Below, in pieces: positions 32,075 through 40,801 of a DNA stretch of 52,500 bases (its first letter is position 1; the number at the start of each line of letters is the position of its first letter). The notes below the pieces were generated by a model. It saw only the letters and a list, made by a program, of their open reading frames with translations. It had not been told where the DNA came from and did no database searches. Position numbers and translations under genes: made by a program. Source of the DNA: Gammaproteobacteria bacterium (GTDB taxonomy: Bacteria > Pseudomonadota > Gammaproteobacteria > Steroidobacterales > Woeseiaceae); NCBI GenBank assembly GCA_029884455.1, contig JAOUHU010000016.1, forward strand, positions 1-52,500, in the 5' to 3' direction.

Positions 32075-35000
32075 TTCAATGTCACGCAGGCTGTGGCATT
32101 CGGCCCGTTACCCGGCGGTACTACCGTGACCAGGTATTTGCCTTTCGTGCCTGGCGTCTGCCAGCTGTATTGCCAGGTCATGCTGCTGGACGAATAACGG
32201 AAGTTGCTTGAGCCCGAGTCCTCACCGGCCAGCCCGCCCGGCGTGGCCGTGCTGCAATTGACGGTCGCAACGTAGCGCACCGATACTGGCACGGTGTTGC
32301 TGGGTACCGGCAATCCCGTGGTCCAGTCGAGGTACTGCCAGTCGAGCGGAATAGTACTGCCGGCCTTGGTGGCACCCTTCGGCAACACCAGCCTGACGTT
32401 GTACAGGTAGCGCACGCGTACCGTGAAGCTCTTCGCTGCCGCCGCATTTCCGGAGGCATCCACGGCTGTGCAGCTGACGCTGGTATCACCCCAGTTGAAT
32501 GCGCTTCCCGAGGCCGGCGTACATTCGGCCTCGATTGCCGGGTCGCCGGCATCAACGACGCTCACAAGCTGCGCGAAATCAACCGTGACCGGCGCAGTCG
32601 CCGCGGTAACGACATACGGTGAGGCCGGCACGCTGATCACCGGAGCGACCCGATCGATTACGCTGACGATGAATTCCATGGGAGCAGACGCGCCGTTCGC
32701 CGAGTCGCTCGCGATACAGCTTACGCTCGTCTCGCCAAGCGGGAAGTCGTAACTGAACGTGGCCGTGACCAGGGAACCATTCAGCGTCGGCGGGCCGTTC
32801 GCTGCGAGCGCAACTCCGCCAATCGAACAACTGATGCTGAGACCAGGGTCCGCATCGGTGACGCTCACCGGCCAGGTGACGAAAATCGTGTTGGCATCGG
32901 CGGCCAATTCGAACGGGTAGGGTGCTCCGGGATAAAAACCCAGCGGCGGCTGTACCGGGCTGATCACCGGTACGGTCGTGTCCTCGACCGTGACCGAAAA
33001 CGAATTGCTGGCAAGATTCGATACTGCATCGCTTGCGGAACAGTTGACCGTGGTCTGGCCAATCGGGAAAGCAAATCCGGATGCCGGTGTGCAACTCACG
33101 GCAACGTCCCCGTCCACCAGGTCGCTGGCAACTTCGGACCAGGTTACCGGCGTGCCGGCGGTGCTGGTTGCCTGCACGGTGAGGTTTTCGTAGGCCGGTA
33201 GCTGTGGCGCCGTGGTGTCCACCACCGTTACCGTGAAACTGCCCGAGACGCCGTTGTTAACGCTGTCCCAGGCGCTGCACTCGACGGTAGTTACGCCGAG
33301 CGGGAAGATATCGCCCGACTCCGGAAAACAGGCAAGCGATGGATTGGCATCAGAGTTGTCGGTCGCCGTGACCGTATACGGAACAACGGCGCCAAAGGCG
33401 CTGGTCGCTTCGGCAACGATCGGCCCCGGCAGATTCAGCGACGGTGGCGTGGTATCTGTGAACACAATCTGCTCGATGCCCTCGTTGAGCTGGTCGTCGC
33501 AGCCATCCTGCAGGGTGCAATTTGCCGCCTGCGATGAGGCGGTAAAGCCGCTGATCCTGACGTTCTTCAGCTGCTCTGCGGTACCGACGACGCGCAAGGT
33601 GACAAACATGGTTTCGCCGGGTGCCGCAATCGCGCTGACCTGGCCGTTGAATGGTTCATTAATGGTCGCGACGTCGAAACTCGCGTCGGTTGCGACGATG
33701 GACTGCACCCTGGCATCCAGCTGCACCCGTTCAACGCAATCGATCACGGTCGGGGTTGCGTTGACGGTCCAGGTGATCAGCTTGGCGCCAAGGATGTCCT
33801 GTACGTGGTTGCCCTCTTCATCAACAACCATCGGCGCGTTGATGCTGATGTCAGCATCGATGGCGGTAGTTACGTTGCCGTTGTTGGTTATCGGGTAGGT
33901 ATAGTCGTCGTAAGTGATGGTCTCGTTGTCCGCGATGGCGGCGTTCAACAGGTTCGCGTTCAACAGGTTCGCGTTCAGCAGGTTGGCATTCAGCAAATCC
34001 GCGTTCAACAGGTTCGCGTTCAACAGGTTGGCGTTCAGCAGGTTGGCGTTCGCCAGGTCGGTGTTGAGCAGGTTCGCGTTGAGCAGGTTTGCGTTGAGCA
34101 GATTCGCATTCAGCAGGTTTGCGTTCAGCAGGTTGGCGTTGAGCAGGTTGGCATTCAGCAACGCTGCGTTGAGCAAAGCGGCATTGATGTTGTTGCCGGG
34201 ATCCGCAGCAAAAATGATTACGCTGCCAATCGTTGGCTCGGCCTCGTGGTCGCAACAGCCGCCCTCGGTCGCCAGGGCGACCAGCGTGGGATTCAGAAGA
34301 TTGGCGTTCAGCAGGTCCGCATTCAGCAGGTTGGTATTCAGCAGTGCTGCCGCTTCCACGCCGGGGTTCAGCAGGTTGGCATTCAGCAGCGCGGCATTCA
34401 GCAGCGCGGCATTCAGCAAATTCGCATTCAGCAGATCCGCATTCAGCAGGTTTGCGTTAAGCAGGTTGGCATTCAGCAACGCTGCGTTCAGCAAAGCGGC
34501 ATTGATGTTGTTGCCCGGATCTGCTGCAAAAAGAATCACACCACCTACGGTTGCGTCAGCGCCGCCGTCGAGGGCTGCCTGGACCAGGACCGGGTCCAGC
34601 GCCGGGGCCGAGATATCGTCAAGCGGCATGTTCAGCAGGTTGGCGTTCAACAATGCGGCGTTCAACAGATCGGCATTCAGCAGGCTGGCGTTGAGCAGGT
34701 TGGCATTCAACAGCGCCGCATTCAACAGTGCTGCGTTGGTCTGCTCCGGGTCGACATCATATTCGTCAGGATCCAGGTGCTGTGCCGCACTGTCGATAAC
34801 ACAACCAACGCTCGCAGGCGCTGCGCAGTAGCCGTTCGTTTCGGCCCAGTCGACCAGTGGCGAATTCAACAGGTTCGCATTCAACAGGTTGGCATTCAGC
34901 CAGCCGGCGTTAATCGTCTGCAGCTCAAGGTTATGCAGCTCGTTCGTCGCGACCGCACAATTCGGATCAGCCTGCCCGTTGCCAAGATCGGGGCAGTTCT

Positions 35001-37251
35001 CCGGATCGTTCATCTGCGCGGCATTGCCAAGCTGGATAGTCGATACCAGCGCGCCGTTTTCGCGCGCTTCGACCCTGATCGTCCCGGTGAGCGTGCCGCT
35101 GACAAAAATAGTGCGTGCCAGTGTCGACTTCGCCGGCACCGTTACTGCTTCACTGTAAAGCGGGTTGTTGTGCGGCACAGCAGGCAGCTGCCGGAACGAT
35201 GCGGTACATACGCCAGCGGTGCAGCTACCGGGCTCGATGTTCAGGTTGTAGGTATGGTCGACGATATCGGCATTGGACAAGGCCACGACGAAAGCGCGTT
35301 GCAGGCCACTGAGCGGCTTGCTCGGAGTGGGCGCATACAGGCGCAGCTGGTCCTTGATCAGCGAGCCGTAAATATTGGCGTCACGCGAGCGTTCATAAGT
35401 GGCGGGCTGGCCCGGCGTGCATACCATGGCTCCGGGATCGTCACCTTCGATGCCTTCGGCGGTCAGGCTGGTGTCCCGCGGCGGACCATTCTCTGGCTCG
35501 GCACGAGTATCGGCTACCGTCTGTGCCGCGGCCGGCGGATACGTGAACGGCATAGGGTCGGAGATTGCATTGATTACGCCTGTGACGTCGCGGTTGTCGG
35601 TCCAGGCGACAAAAAAATCTTCATCGCGAAGATCGTTCGCGGTGGCATTGCTGATCCATTTACCGCTTTCAATTTGCCGGTATTCACGTGCCGCGATCGC
35701 AATGTAGTCGCCGAGAAATGGCGCGGTGCCCTGCCCAAACAGTTTCTTGTTGGCATACGATGCTTCGGTCTCGTACTTCGTATCGGTATCCCGGTCCACG
35801 ACGATGCTGAATTGCGACGCGCGCACCGGCGGCGGGGCCTGGGTTCCCGCTTTCACGGTGGTCGTATAAACATCGACCGTGCGCTGCACCAGCGTGCTGG
35901 TGACGCCGCAGATGCCATTGAAGTCCGCTACGTAGGGAAAGCTGCTCGCGCACTCCTCACGGCGAGTGTCATACCAGGCGACCTGTACTCTGCCGTCTGC
36001 GCCAAAGGCGGTCGGCATGAACTGGAAGCTGTTGGGTGCATCGGCGCCGCTTTCGGTCTTCGGATTCGGATCGATCGGACCGTCGTTAATCCAGTTAAGT
36101 CCATCGGCCGAGTGGTGCATCACGATTCTCGGCTGGCCATTCGTATTGCACGAGCCATCCGGGTTGCGGCCGCGGTCCGAGTAAAACGCGTAGAAGTCGT
36201 TGCCGTCGTTGGCAGTCCAGGGGAAGTCGTTGGTACGGAACGTAACCAGCGCCGGATTGGTCTCGACGCCGGTCAGAGTTGGCTGGTCGAACGCGCAGAG
36301 GTCAGCCAGTACTTCTCCCTTGGTGGCTTTTCTGCCGCCATTCGAGATCATCGAGTACATGATCGAGTCGACATCATTACCATCGCCCTTGCGGCGCCAC
36401 ACGGCCAGTACCTTGTCGTCAATGGCGGTGAGCGAAATACCCGATACCTGGTTCTGGTCCTCCGACAGTTTCGTGGCCTGGTTGCTCCAGGTCCGTCCCC
36501 AGTCATTCGAGGTCTTCAGCATTACCTTGACACTGCTGGAGCCGGTGAACACGGCGTAGGCAACGTACAGCGTGCCCGAGGGAAAATCGCGTGTGATAAC
36601 GCCGAGTTCTTCATTTTCCATTGCAGTCGAGAGAGTGACAGTGCCCTGCCGGTTGGGCGCATCGAGAACTGCGACCATGTCCGGCTTGTCGAGAAAACGG
36701 CCCTCGGTGCCAGAGTCTGCGATATAGGTTTCCAGCCCGGGTTCGTAGTGGTCGGCATCTTCCTTGTTAACTTCCAGCCAATGCTGGATCGCGAGCACAC
36801 CGACATTGCTGTCGCGGTAGCCGGCGATGAAGTTGAAAATCGCCATCCCCGGAATCGCGGCCAGGCGCGGGTCGGCAGCAAATTTGGCCGGCAGCGGCGC
36901 CGCATGCAGTGCATGCCCCGGCGCCAGTCGGCTGCGCCAGGTGTCGCCGGCGTCGCAACTCTGTGAAACGCCCTGCCAGGAATCGCCAAACAACTCGACG
37001 CCGCGATAGTCGTTGTAAGCGCAGATCATGCAGGCCGAGTCACCGGGACGAACCGCGCAGGCAGGCTCGTTCTGTTGCCGATAATAGGTATCCGGAATAT
37101 CGGCAGGATCCGGTGTCATGCCAATAATGTTTACGTTGGACCGTGGATCACCCTGGGCAACAACATTGCCAGCGCCGGCGAGCAGCAGTACGGCAAGTGT
37201 CAGTGCGAAGCAAAGCCGCCGGCGTGCGGCGGCAATTGGCGGTACGAGCAT
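32071..37251 (-). CDS. Giant secreted protein with Asp-box, LLN pentapeptide arrays and HYR domains
   Basis: A 1726-residue exported protein with signal (cleavage near NVVAQGD). Residues about 40-560 have sialidase/BNR-propeller character with Asp-boxes such as SCDAGDTW (98-105) and SNDWGRTW. Residues about 780-1107 contain 39 pentapeptides close to A-N-L-L-N in four blocks of 3, 7, 13 and 16. Two blocks are preceded by nearly the same linker (FAADPGNNINAALLN), which indicates internal duplication of a unit of about 85 residues. Residues about 1190-1620 are four HYR-type Ig-like modules (DTTPPSLNLPGPI; FPLGVTTVECSA). The end is a further beta domain. A(N/D)LxX repeats fold as a square beta-helix. 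The likely role is adhesion or a surface/extracellular structure. An AGGA site lies nine bases before the ATG. Confidence 0.8.
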   Translation of the reverse strand: MLVPPIAAARRRLCFALTLAVLLLAGAGNVVAQGDPRSNVNIIGMTPDPADIPDTYYRQQNEPACAVRPGDSACMICAYNDYRGVELFGDSWQGVSQSCDAGDTWRSRLAPGHALHAAPLPAKFAADPRLAAIPGMAIFNFIAGYRDSNVGVLAIQHWLEVNKEDADHYEPGLETYIADSGTEGRFLDKPDMVAVLDAPNRQGTVTLSTAMENEELGVITRDFPSGTLYVAYAVFTGSSSVKVMLKTSNDWGRTWSNQATKLSEDQNQVSGISLTAIDDKVLAVWRRKGDGNDVDSIMYSMISNGGRKATKGEVLADLCAFDQPTLTGVETNPALVTFRTNDFPWTANDGNDFYAFYSDRGRNPDGSCNTNGQPRIVMHHSADGLNWINDGPIDPNPKTESGADAPNSFQFMPTAFGADGRVQVAWYDTRREECASSFPYVADFNGICGVTSTLVQRTVDVYTTTVKAGTQAPPPVRASQFSIVVDRDTDTKYETEASYANKKLFGQGTAPFLGDYIAIAAREYRQIESGKWISNATANDLRDEDFFVAWTDNRDVTGVINAISDPMPFTYPPAAAQTVADTRAEPENGPPRDTSLTAEGIEGDDPGAMVCTPGQPATYERSRDANIYGSLIKDQLRLYAPTPSKPLSGLQRAFVVALSNADIVDHTYNLNIEPGSCTAGVCTASFRQLPAVPHNNPLYSEAVTVPAKSTLARTIFVSGTLTGTIRVEARENGALVSTIQLGNAAQMNDPENCPDLGNGQADPNCAVATNELHNLELQTINAGWLNANLLNANLLNSPLVDWAETNGYCAAPASVGCVIDSAAQHLDPDEYDVDPEQTNAALLNAALLNANLLNASLLNADLLNAALLNANLLNMPLDDISAPALDPVLVQAALDGGADATVGGVILFAADPGNNINAALLNAALLNANLLNANLLNADLLNANLLNAALLNAALLNANLLNPGVEAAALLNTNLLNADLLNANLLNPTLVALATEGGCCDHEAEPTIGSVIIFAADPGNNINAALLNAALLNANLLNANLLNANLLNANLLNANLLNANLLNTDLANANLLNANLLNANLLNADLLNANLLNANLLNANLLNAAIADNETITYDDYTYPITNNGNVTTAIDADISINAPMVVDEEGNHVQDILGAKLITWTVNATPTVIDCVERVQLDARVQSIVATDASFDVATINEPFNGQVSAIAAPGETMFVTLRVVGTAEQLKNVRISGFTASSQAANCTLQDGCDDQLNEGIEQIVFTDTTPPSLNLPGPIVAEATSAFGAVVPYTVTATDNSDANPSLACFPESGDIFPLGVTTVECSAWDSVNNGVSGSFTVTVVDTTAPQLPAYENLTVQATSTAGTPVTWSEVASDLVDGDVAVSCTPASGFAFPIGQTTVNCSASDAVSNLASNSFSVTVEDTTVPVISPVQPPLGFYPGAPYPFELAADANTIFVTWPVSVTDADPGLSISCSIGGVALAANGPPTLNGSLVTATFSYDFPLGETSVSCIASDSANGASAPMEFIVSVIDRVAPVISVPASPYVVTAATAPVTVDFAQLVSVVDAGDPAIEAECTPASGSAFNWGDTSVSCTAVDASGNAAAAKSFTVRVRYLYNVRLVLPKGATKAGSTIPLDWQYLDWTTGLPVPSNTVPVSVRYVATVNCSTATPGGLAGEDSGSSNFRYSSSSMTWQYSWQTPGTKGKYLVTVVPPGNGPNATACVTLN
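33942..34908 (-). repeat. 15-bp-period coding repeats (pentapeptide arrays)
   Basis: Four blocks of tandem 15-bp units inside the giant gene, encoding A-[NADST]-L-L-N. Block ends are near 34908-34860, 34738-34621, 34510-34291 and 34190-33942. Codon use varies between units (for example ttcagcaggttggca and ttcaacaggttcgcg on the plus strand), so the array has been maintained as protein and is not a recent slippage product, although neighbouring units within a block are close to identical. Confidence 0.85.
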
Positions 37252-37409
37252 GGTTAACGTCCTTGTTTAGTTCTTAGAGTTGCAGACTTAATTTGTGTGA
37301 CCCCTGCAGAGAGGCTTGATTGTACCGGATGCTCTGCGCACAGAATAGCGCGCCGCAGGCCCGCGAGCGACGCGCAAGCTATTGACCATAATGGAAAAAC
37401 ACCGGTTCA

Positions 37410-39233
37410 CTAATCGCGGCGCAGCACACCCGTGAGCGTCAGCACTACCACCGCCGACAGTGCGGCGCCGGCGATAACGTACAGGCTGTGCAACATCAGC
37501 CACAGCCAGCGAAATGGTCCGGTTGGCAGGAAGCGGCAACGCAGGTCCTGGCCGAGGTCGATCACGGGCAGTGCCGCATCGAGTGCGAAATGTAGCGGAT
37601 CAAGGCCCGGGCATCCGAGCGCAGTCGAAAGCCTCGCCGCACCGAACTCGTAGGTAACCGCCTCGGGCGGATTCTCAACCGGTACGAAAGACTGTTGAAA
37701 GCGGAACAGCGCCGAGCTGTACATTAGCGTCCCGAGCAGCACAAAAGCCGCAAACGACACCACGGCGCGGCTGGTCGAATAGCCATGGTGACTGATCAGC
37801 ATCAGCAGGCGCGGGAAAATCCGCGCCCAGGGCTTGTCGATCTTCGCGGCGAGCCGCATGCGAATCTTCTCCACCGCAATCGCATCGGCTTCGCGCGCCT
37901 GGCCGTGCTGTCGCAGCACGCGGCTCAATTGTTCGTATGGCTGTGGCCGAAAGCGCTTCGCCGTAGGCCGGCCATCCGCAAACTGGCGGCGCAGCCAGCT
38001 GATGTTTTGCTCTATGAGGTTGCCGTGCCCTACATGCCGAATGCGTGCGTAAGTGGCACCGTCGAGATCGAGAAACCCCGGCGCGGGCCAGCCTGTTTCG
38101 ACATTGTCGAGAATGGTGCTCATCTGTGCACCGGTCAGCAGCAACCAACCCTGCACCGGCGATGGTGCGCCGTCATCAGCGGGCACATCGCTGCCGGTGT
38201 GCAGTGCACCGATATCGCTGAGCGCCAGCGCGTTCGAGATGCGTACCTGCTGCAGGTTTGCGATCACGGGACCGCCCGTGGTGAGCAAGCCCTTATAGTC
38301 CGGGCCGGGCGCAAGCCGCGCCCGGGTCAGGAAAAAACTGCCGCCAACGATCGCCGAGAGAAAATTCAGGCGGCCGCTGGCTTCGAAAAGGTGCGCGGGT
38401 TCGTCGCTTTCCGAGAGCGATACCGTTTCCACCTTGAGATCCTCGCAATGCAGCGCGCGTCCCGTTGGGTTTATGAGCCGGGCACCGTTGCAGCGCAGGT
38501 CGCCGGTGATTTGTGCGGCGACAAAAGCAACTTCGCCGTACGCCTCGAAACGATGCCCTGCCGCCGGTCCGAGATCGACATTGCCGCCGACAATGATCGA
38601 GCGCGCGCTCAGCGCGGCCTGTCCCCGCCCATCAAGCAGGGCGCCACCCAGCGCGACATCGCCTTCAACCTGGGCGCCATCGAGCCGCACCGTACCGGTG
38701 GCGGTGAAGCGGGAGCTGTGCATGGAGCAGAGCATCAGGCGACCGCCAATTCTTGCGTTACTGAGGTGAATGGCGCAGGTACCTACCTGGCTTAATTCCG
38801 ACTCGTAATCACTGACGCCGGAGAACCGCGAGCCCGACAGGTCCAGGTCAGCGCGCACCTTGAGGCTGGCTCCAATGAAGGCCGGCAGGGTGCACGCAAC
38901 CAGGCGCAGCACCAGGAACTCGGCACCACTTAGGTCCACAGGCGCATCAAATCTGCAGGCATGAAACTGCAATGCAGTGTTGCTGCCGTGCCGCACCCCG
39001 GACGGTGGTCGCAGCGGCCCGACAATATCGGCGGCGCGTATGCGCAGCGGACAGCAGAGTTCACCGTGCGTTGCATGCGATCCGGAAATGAGTGCCTGCA
39101 GAAACTCGGCGCGCAATAGTCGCTCGCCTGCAGGCAGCGAGGAAAAATCCGCGACCTCCCGCGCGTTGATGGCATCCAGCACGCGGCGTTCCGCTGCCGC
39201 AAAAACTGCCTGCCCCGAGGACGACTCAGCCAT
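37410..39233 (-). CDS. Membrane protein with N-terminal beta-helix-like repeats
   Basis: A protein of about 607 residues from the ATG at 39233 (MAESSSGQ), with AGG just upstream; an ATG 36 bases earlier is also possible. Residues 60-390 are a solenoid of short repeated strands with small residues at the turns (ADLDLSGSRFSG, GGRLMLCSMHSSRF, VEGDVALGGALLDGRG, GGNVDLGP, GDLRCNGARL). This pattern resembles bactofilin- or pentapeptide-like beta-helices. A helical region with YEQLSRVLRQHGQAREADAI follows, then two or three membrane segments (about 490-510 and 580-605). Similar proteins in databases are often labelled membrane-associated oxidoreductase; no cofactor site is visible to support that name. 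It lies 158 bp upstream of the giant pentapeptide gene on the same strand. Confidence 0.65.
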   Translation of the reverse strand: MAESSSGQAVFAAAERRVLDAINAREVADFSSLPAGERLLRAEFLQALISGSHATHGELCCPLRIRAADIVGPLRPPSGVRHGSNTALQFHACRFDAPVDLSGAEFLVLRLVACTLPAFIGASLKVRADLDLSGSRFSGVSDYESELSQVGTCAIHLSNARIGGRLMLCSMHSSRFTATGTVRLDGAQVEGDVALGGALLDGRGQAALSARSIIVGGNVDLGPAAGHRFEAYGEVAFVAAQITGDLRCNGARLINPTGRALHCEDLKVETVSLSESDEPAHLFEASGRLNFLSAIVGGSFFLTRARLAPGPDYKGLLTTGGPVIANLQQVRISNALALSDIGALHTGSDVPADDGAPSPVQGWLLLTGAQMSTILDNVETGWPAPGFLDLDGATYARIRHVGHGNLIEQNISWLRRQFADGRPTAKRFRPQPYEQLSRVLRQHGQAREADAIAVEKIRMRLAAKIDKPWARIFPRLLMLISHHGYSTSRAVVSFAAFVLLGTLMYSSALFRFQQSFVPVENPPEAVTYEFGAARLSTALGCPGLDPLHFALDAALPVIDLGQDLRCRFLPTGPFRWLWLMLHSLYVIAGAALSAVVVLTLTGVLRRD

Positions 39234-39315
39234 GCTGCCTAGCATAGTGGAACACGATGCCGCCCGCACCGTGGTTCAGCGGGCGTTGCAGTGCAATTGC
39301 AGCAGCCTCCGCATA

Positions 39316-40107
39316 CTAGCGCGAGTGCTGCGCAGTTCGGGCAGCCGTGATGAGGTCGTAAGCCGAGTTGATTTCGCGCGAACGTTCCTCGGCAACGGCG
39401 CGCATGCTCTCCGGCAAGCCGCGCGCAGCCAGCTTGTCGGGGTGGTTCTGGCTGATGAGTTTTCGATAGGCACGTTTTATTTCGACGTCGCTGCTTTGCG
39501 GCGTAACGCCGAGCGCGGCGTAGGCGTCGGCAAGCTGGTCCCGCGACGGCGCCCTGCCAGGCCTGCCAGGACCCGACCCACCCTGCGTGGCGGAGCGCAG
39601 CAAGGCCTCAAGCTGTGCGACGTCCGCTTCAGCAAGCCCGAGGCGACGCGCAATTTGCACCAGCATGCGGTGTTCCGCGGCATCGACGCGACCGTCCGCG
39701 GCCACTGCCATGCATTGCAGCTGCAAAAACAGCTGCACTAATACGCCACGCCCACGGCTGATGCGCGCGAAGCTGTCGACCGCTGCATCGAGGTCGAAAT
39801 CGGGCTGCTTGCCGCGATTGAAAGCGGCCCTGGCCTGGTTACGCTGTTCGCCCTGCAGCTTGAGCATGCCAAACATTTGCTCAACCGCCCGGATCTCGTC
39901 GCGAGTTACCAGTTTATCGGCTTTGCACAGCGCACCCATGACGGCAAAAATCGACTCGATCAGTTGCGCCTGCGCGATCTGCAAGCCCCCGATGAGCGTG
40001 CGTTGCAAAACGAAACCGGCCGCGTAGCCAATCAGGCCACCGATGAAGAGGCCATTTATGCCGCCGAAGATTGCGCCGAGCAGCGCGCCGATAAATATGA
40101 ATTGCAT
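39316..40107 (-). CDS. djlA: DjlA-like co-chaperone with TerB and J domains
   Basis: A 263-residue membrane-anchored DnaJ-type protein. A glycine-rich membrane segment at 1-35 (FIGALLGAIFGGINGLFIGG) could dimerise, as in DjlA. Residues about 50-165 are a TerB-like helical domain (IFAVMGALCKADKLVTRDEI; MAVAADGRVDAAEHRML). A Gly/Pro-rich linker leads to the J domain at about 195-258, with the HPDK tripeptide-plus-Lys motif (SQNHPDKLAARGLPES) that stimulates DnaK ATPase. The arrangement and size match DjlA. The gene begins 15 bp after the thioredoxin-fold gene stop and is probably in the same operon. Confidence 0.88.
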   Translation of the reverse strand: MQFIFIGALLGAIFGGINGLFIGGLIGYAAGFVLQRTLIGGLQIAQAQLIESIFAVMGALCKADKLVTRDEIRAVEQMFGMLKLQGEQRNQARAAFNRGKQPDFDLDAAVDSFARISRGRGVLVQLFLQLQCMAVAADGRVDAAEHRMLVQIARRLGLAEADVAQLEALLRSATQGGSGPGRPGRAPSRDQLADAYAALGVTPQSSDVEIKRAYRKLISQNHPDKLAARGLPESMRAVAEERSREINSAYDLITAARTAQHSR

Positions 40108-40122
40108 TTGATGGCCGCGTGT

Positions 40123-40707
40123 TCAGCGTTTCGAGAAATAGGGTGGCTCGTTCCCCGGGATCCACTTGATGTTGCAGCCGACGCTTGGTATCTGCTTGCG
40201 GGGCAGCGGCTGGCCTGACAGTAATGCGTCGATTGCCGTGCGCAAATCCTTGCCGTCGACGGCGACACTGTTGCCGGGCCGACTGGCATCGAGCTGGCCG
40301 CGATAAACGAGCAGGCGATTGGCGTTGAACAGGTAGAAATCCGGGGTACAGGCAGCCTGGTAGGCCCTGGCAACGCGCTGATCGGCGTCCAGCAGGTAGG
40401 GAAACGTGTAACCGCGAGCAGCCGCCTCCCGCCTCATAGACTCGGGACCGTCAGCCGGGTACTTCCCGATGTCGTTACTGTTGATCGCAAACACGGCCAC
40501 GTTGTTCGCGGCGCAGTCTTTGCCCAGTCGTGCGAGCTCGGCAGCCACATGCCTGACGAACGGGCAGTGGTTGCAGATGAACATCACCAGGTAGGCACGC
40601 GCGCCAGCAGCGTCGTCAAGCGAATGCACGGCACCATCGGGATCCTCGAGCCGGAACGCCGGTGCCGGCGTGCCCAGCGGCAACATCTGTGAGGGTGTTT
40701 CTGCCAT
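40123..40707 (-). CDS. Thioredoxin-fold redoxin (AhpC/TSA-like, CxxC)
   Basis: A 194-residue cytoplasmic protein with the redoxin/AhpC-TSA fold. PAPAFRLEDPDGAVHSLDD opens the domain. FICNHCPFV holds Cys45 and Cys48 as a CxxC site at the position of the thioredoxin motif. NSNDIGKYPADGPESM and YLLDADQRVARAYQAACTPDFYLF (with cis-Pro) complete it. The family is annotated as thioredoxin-family protein and is thought to act as a disulfide reductase or peroxidase; a substrate is not known. A further Cys near residue 177 (SVGCNIKW) is conserved in this subgroup. It is 15 bp upstream of the DjlA-like gene. The region from 40708 to 40801 is shared with the divergent peptidase gene and contains a TATACT -10-like hexamer at 40765 for the plus strand. 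Confidence 0.85.
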   Translation of the reverse strand: MAETPSQMLPLGTPAPAFRLEDPDGAVHSLDDAAGARAYLVMFICNHCPFVRHVAAELARLGKDCAANNVAVFAINSNDIGKYPADGPESMRREAAARGYTFPYLLDADQRVARAYQAACTPDFYLFNANRLLVYRGQLDASRPGNSVAVDGKDLRTAIDALLSGQPLPRKQIPSVGCNIKWIPGNEPPYFSKR

Positions 40708-40801
40708 AGTGAAATCCGGTTAATGGTCGACAATGAGCATCTGCGTAGTTTACCCCGGATCCTTTATACTGCGCGTCCCATCCCATTCTGAGTAAACAAC
40801 C

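Noticed and set aside
33942-34190. Regular short repeats that look like a CRISPR array at first sight
   Set aside because: The unit is 15 bp with no spacers, stays in frame inside a long coding sequence and encodes pentapeptides. No cas gene is present.
33805-36966. A 1053-residue open frame on the plus strand, rich in QQVGIQ-like repeats
   Set aside because: It is the antisense of the giant secreted protein. Its repeats are the reverse reading of the LLN pentapeptide codons. The minus-strand frame has a signal peptide, Asp-boxes and HYR domains, and the plus-strand frame has no recognisable feature.
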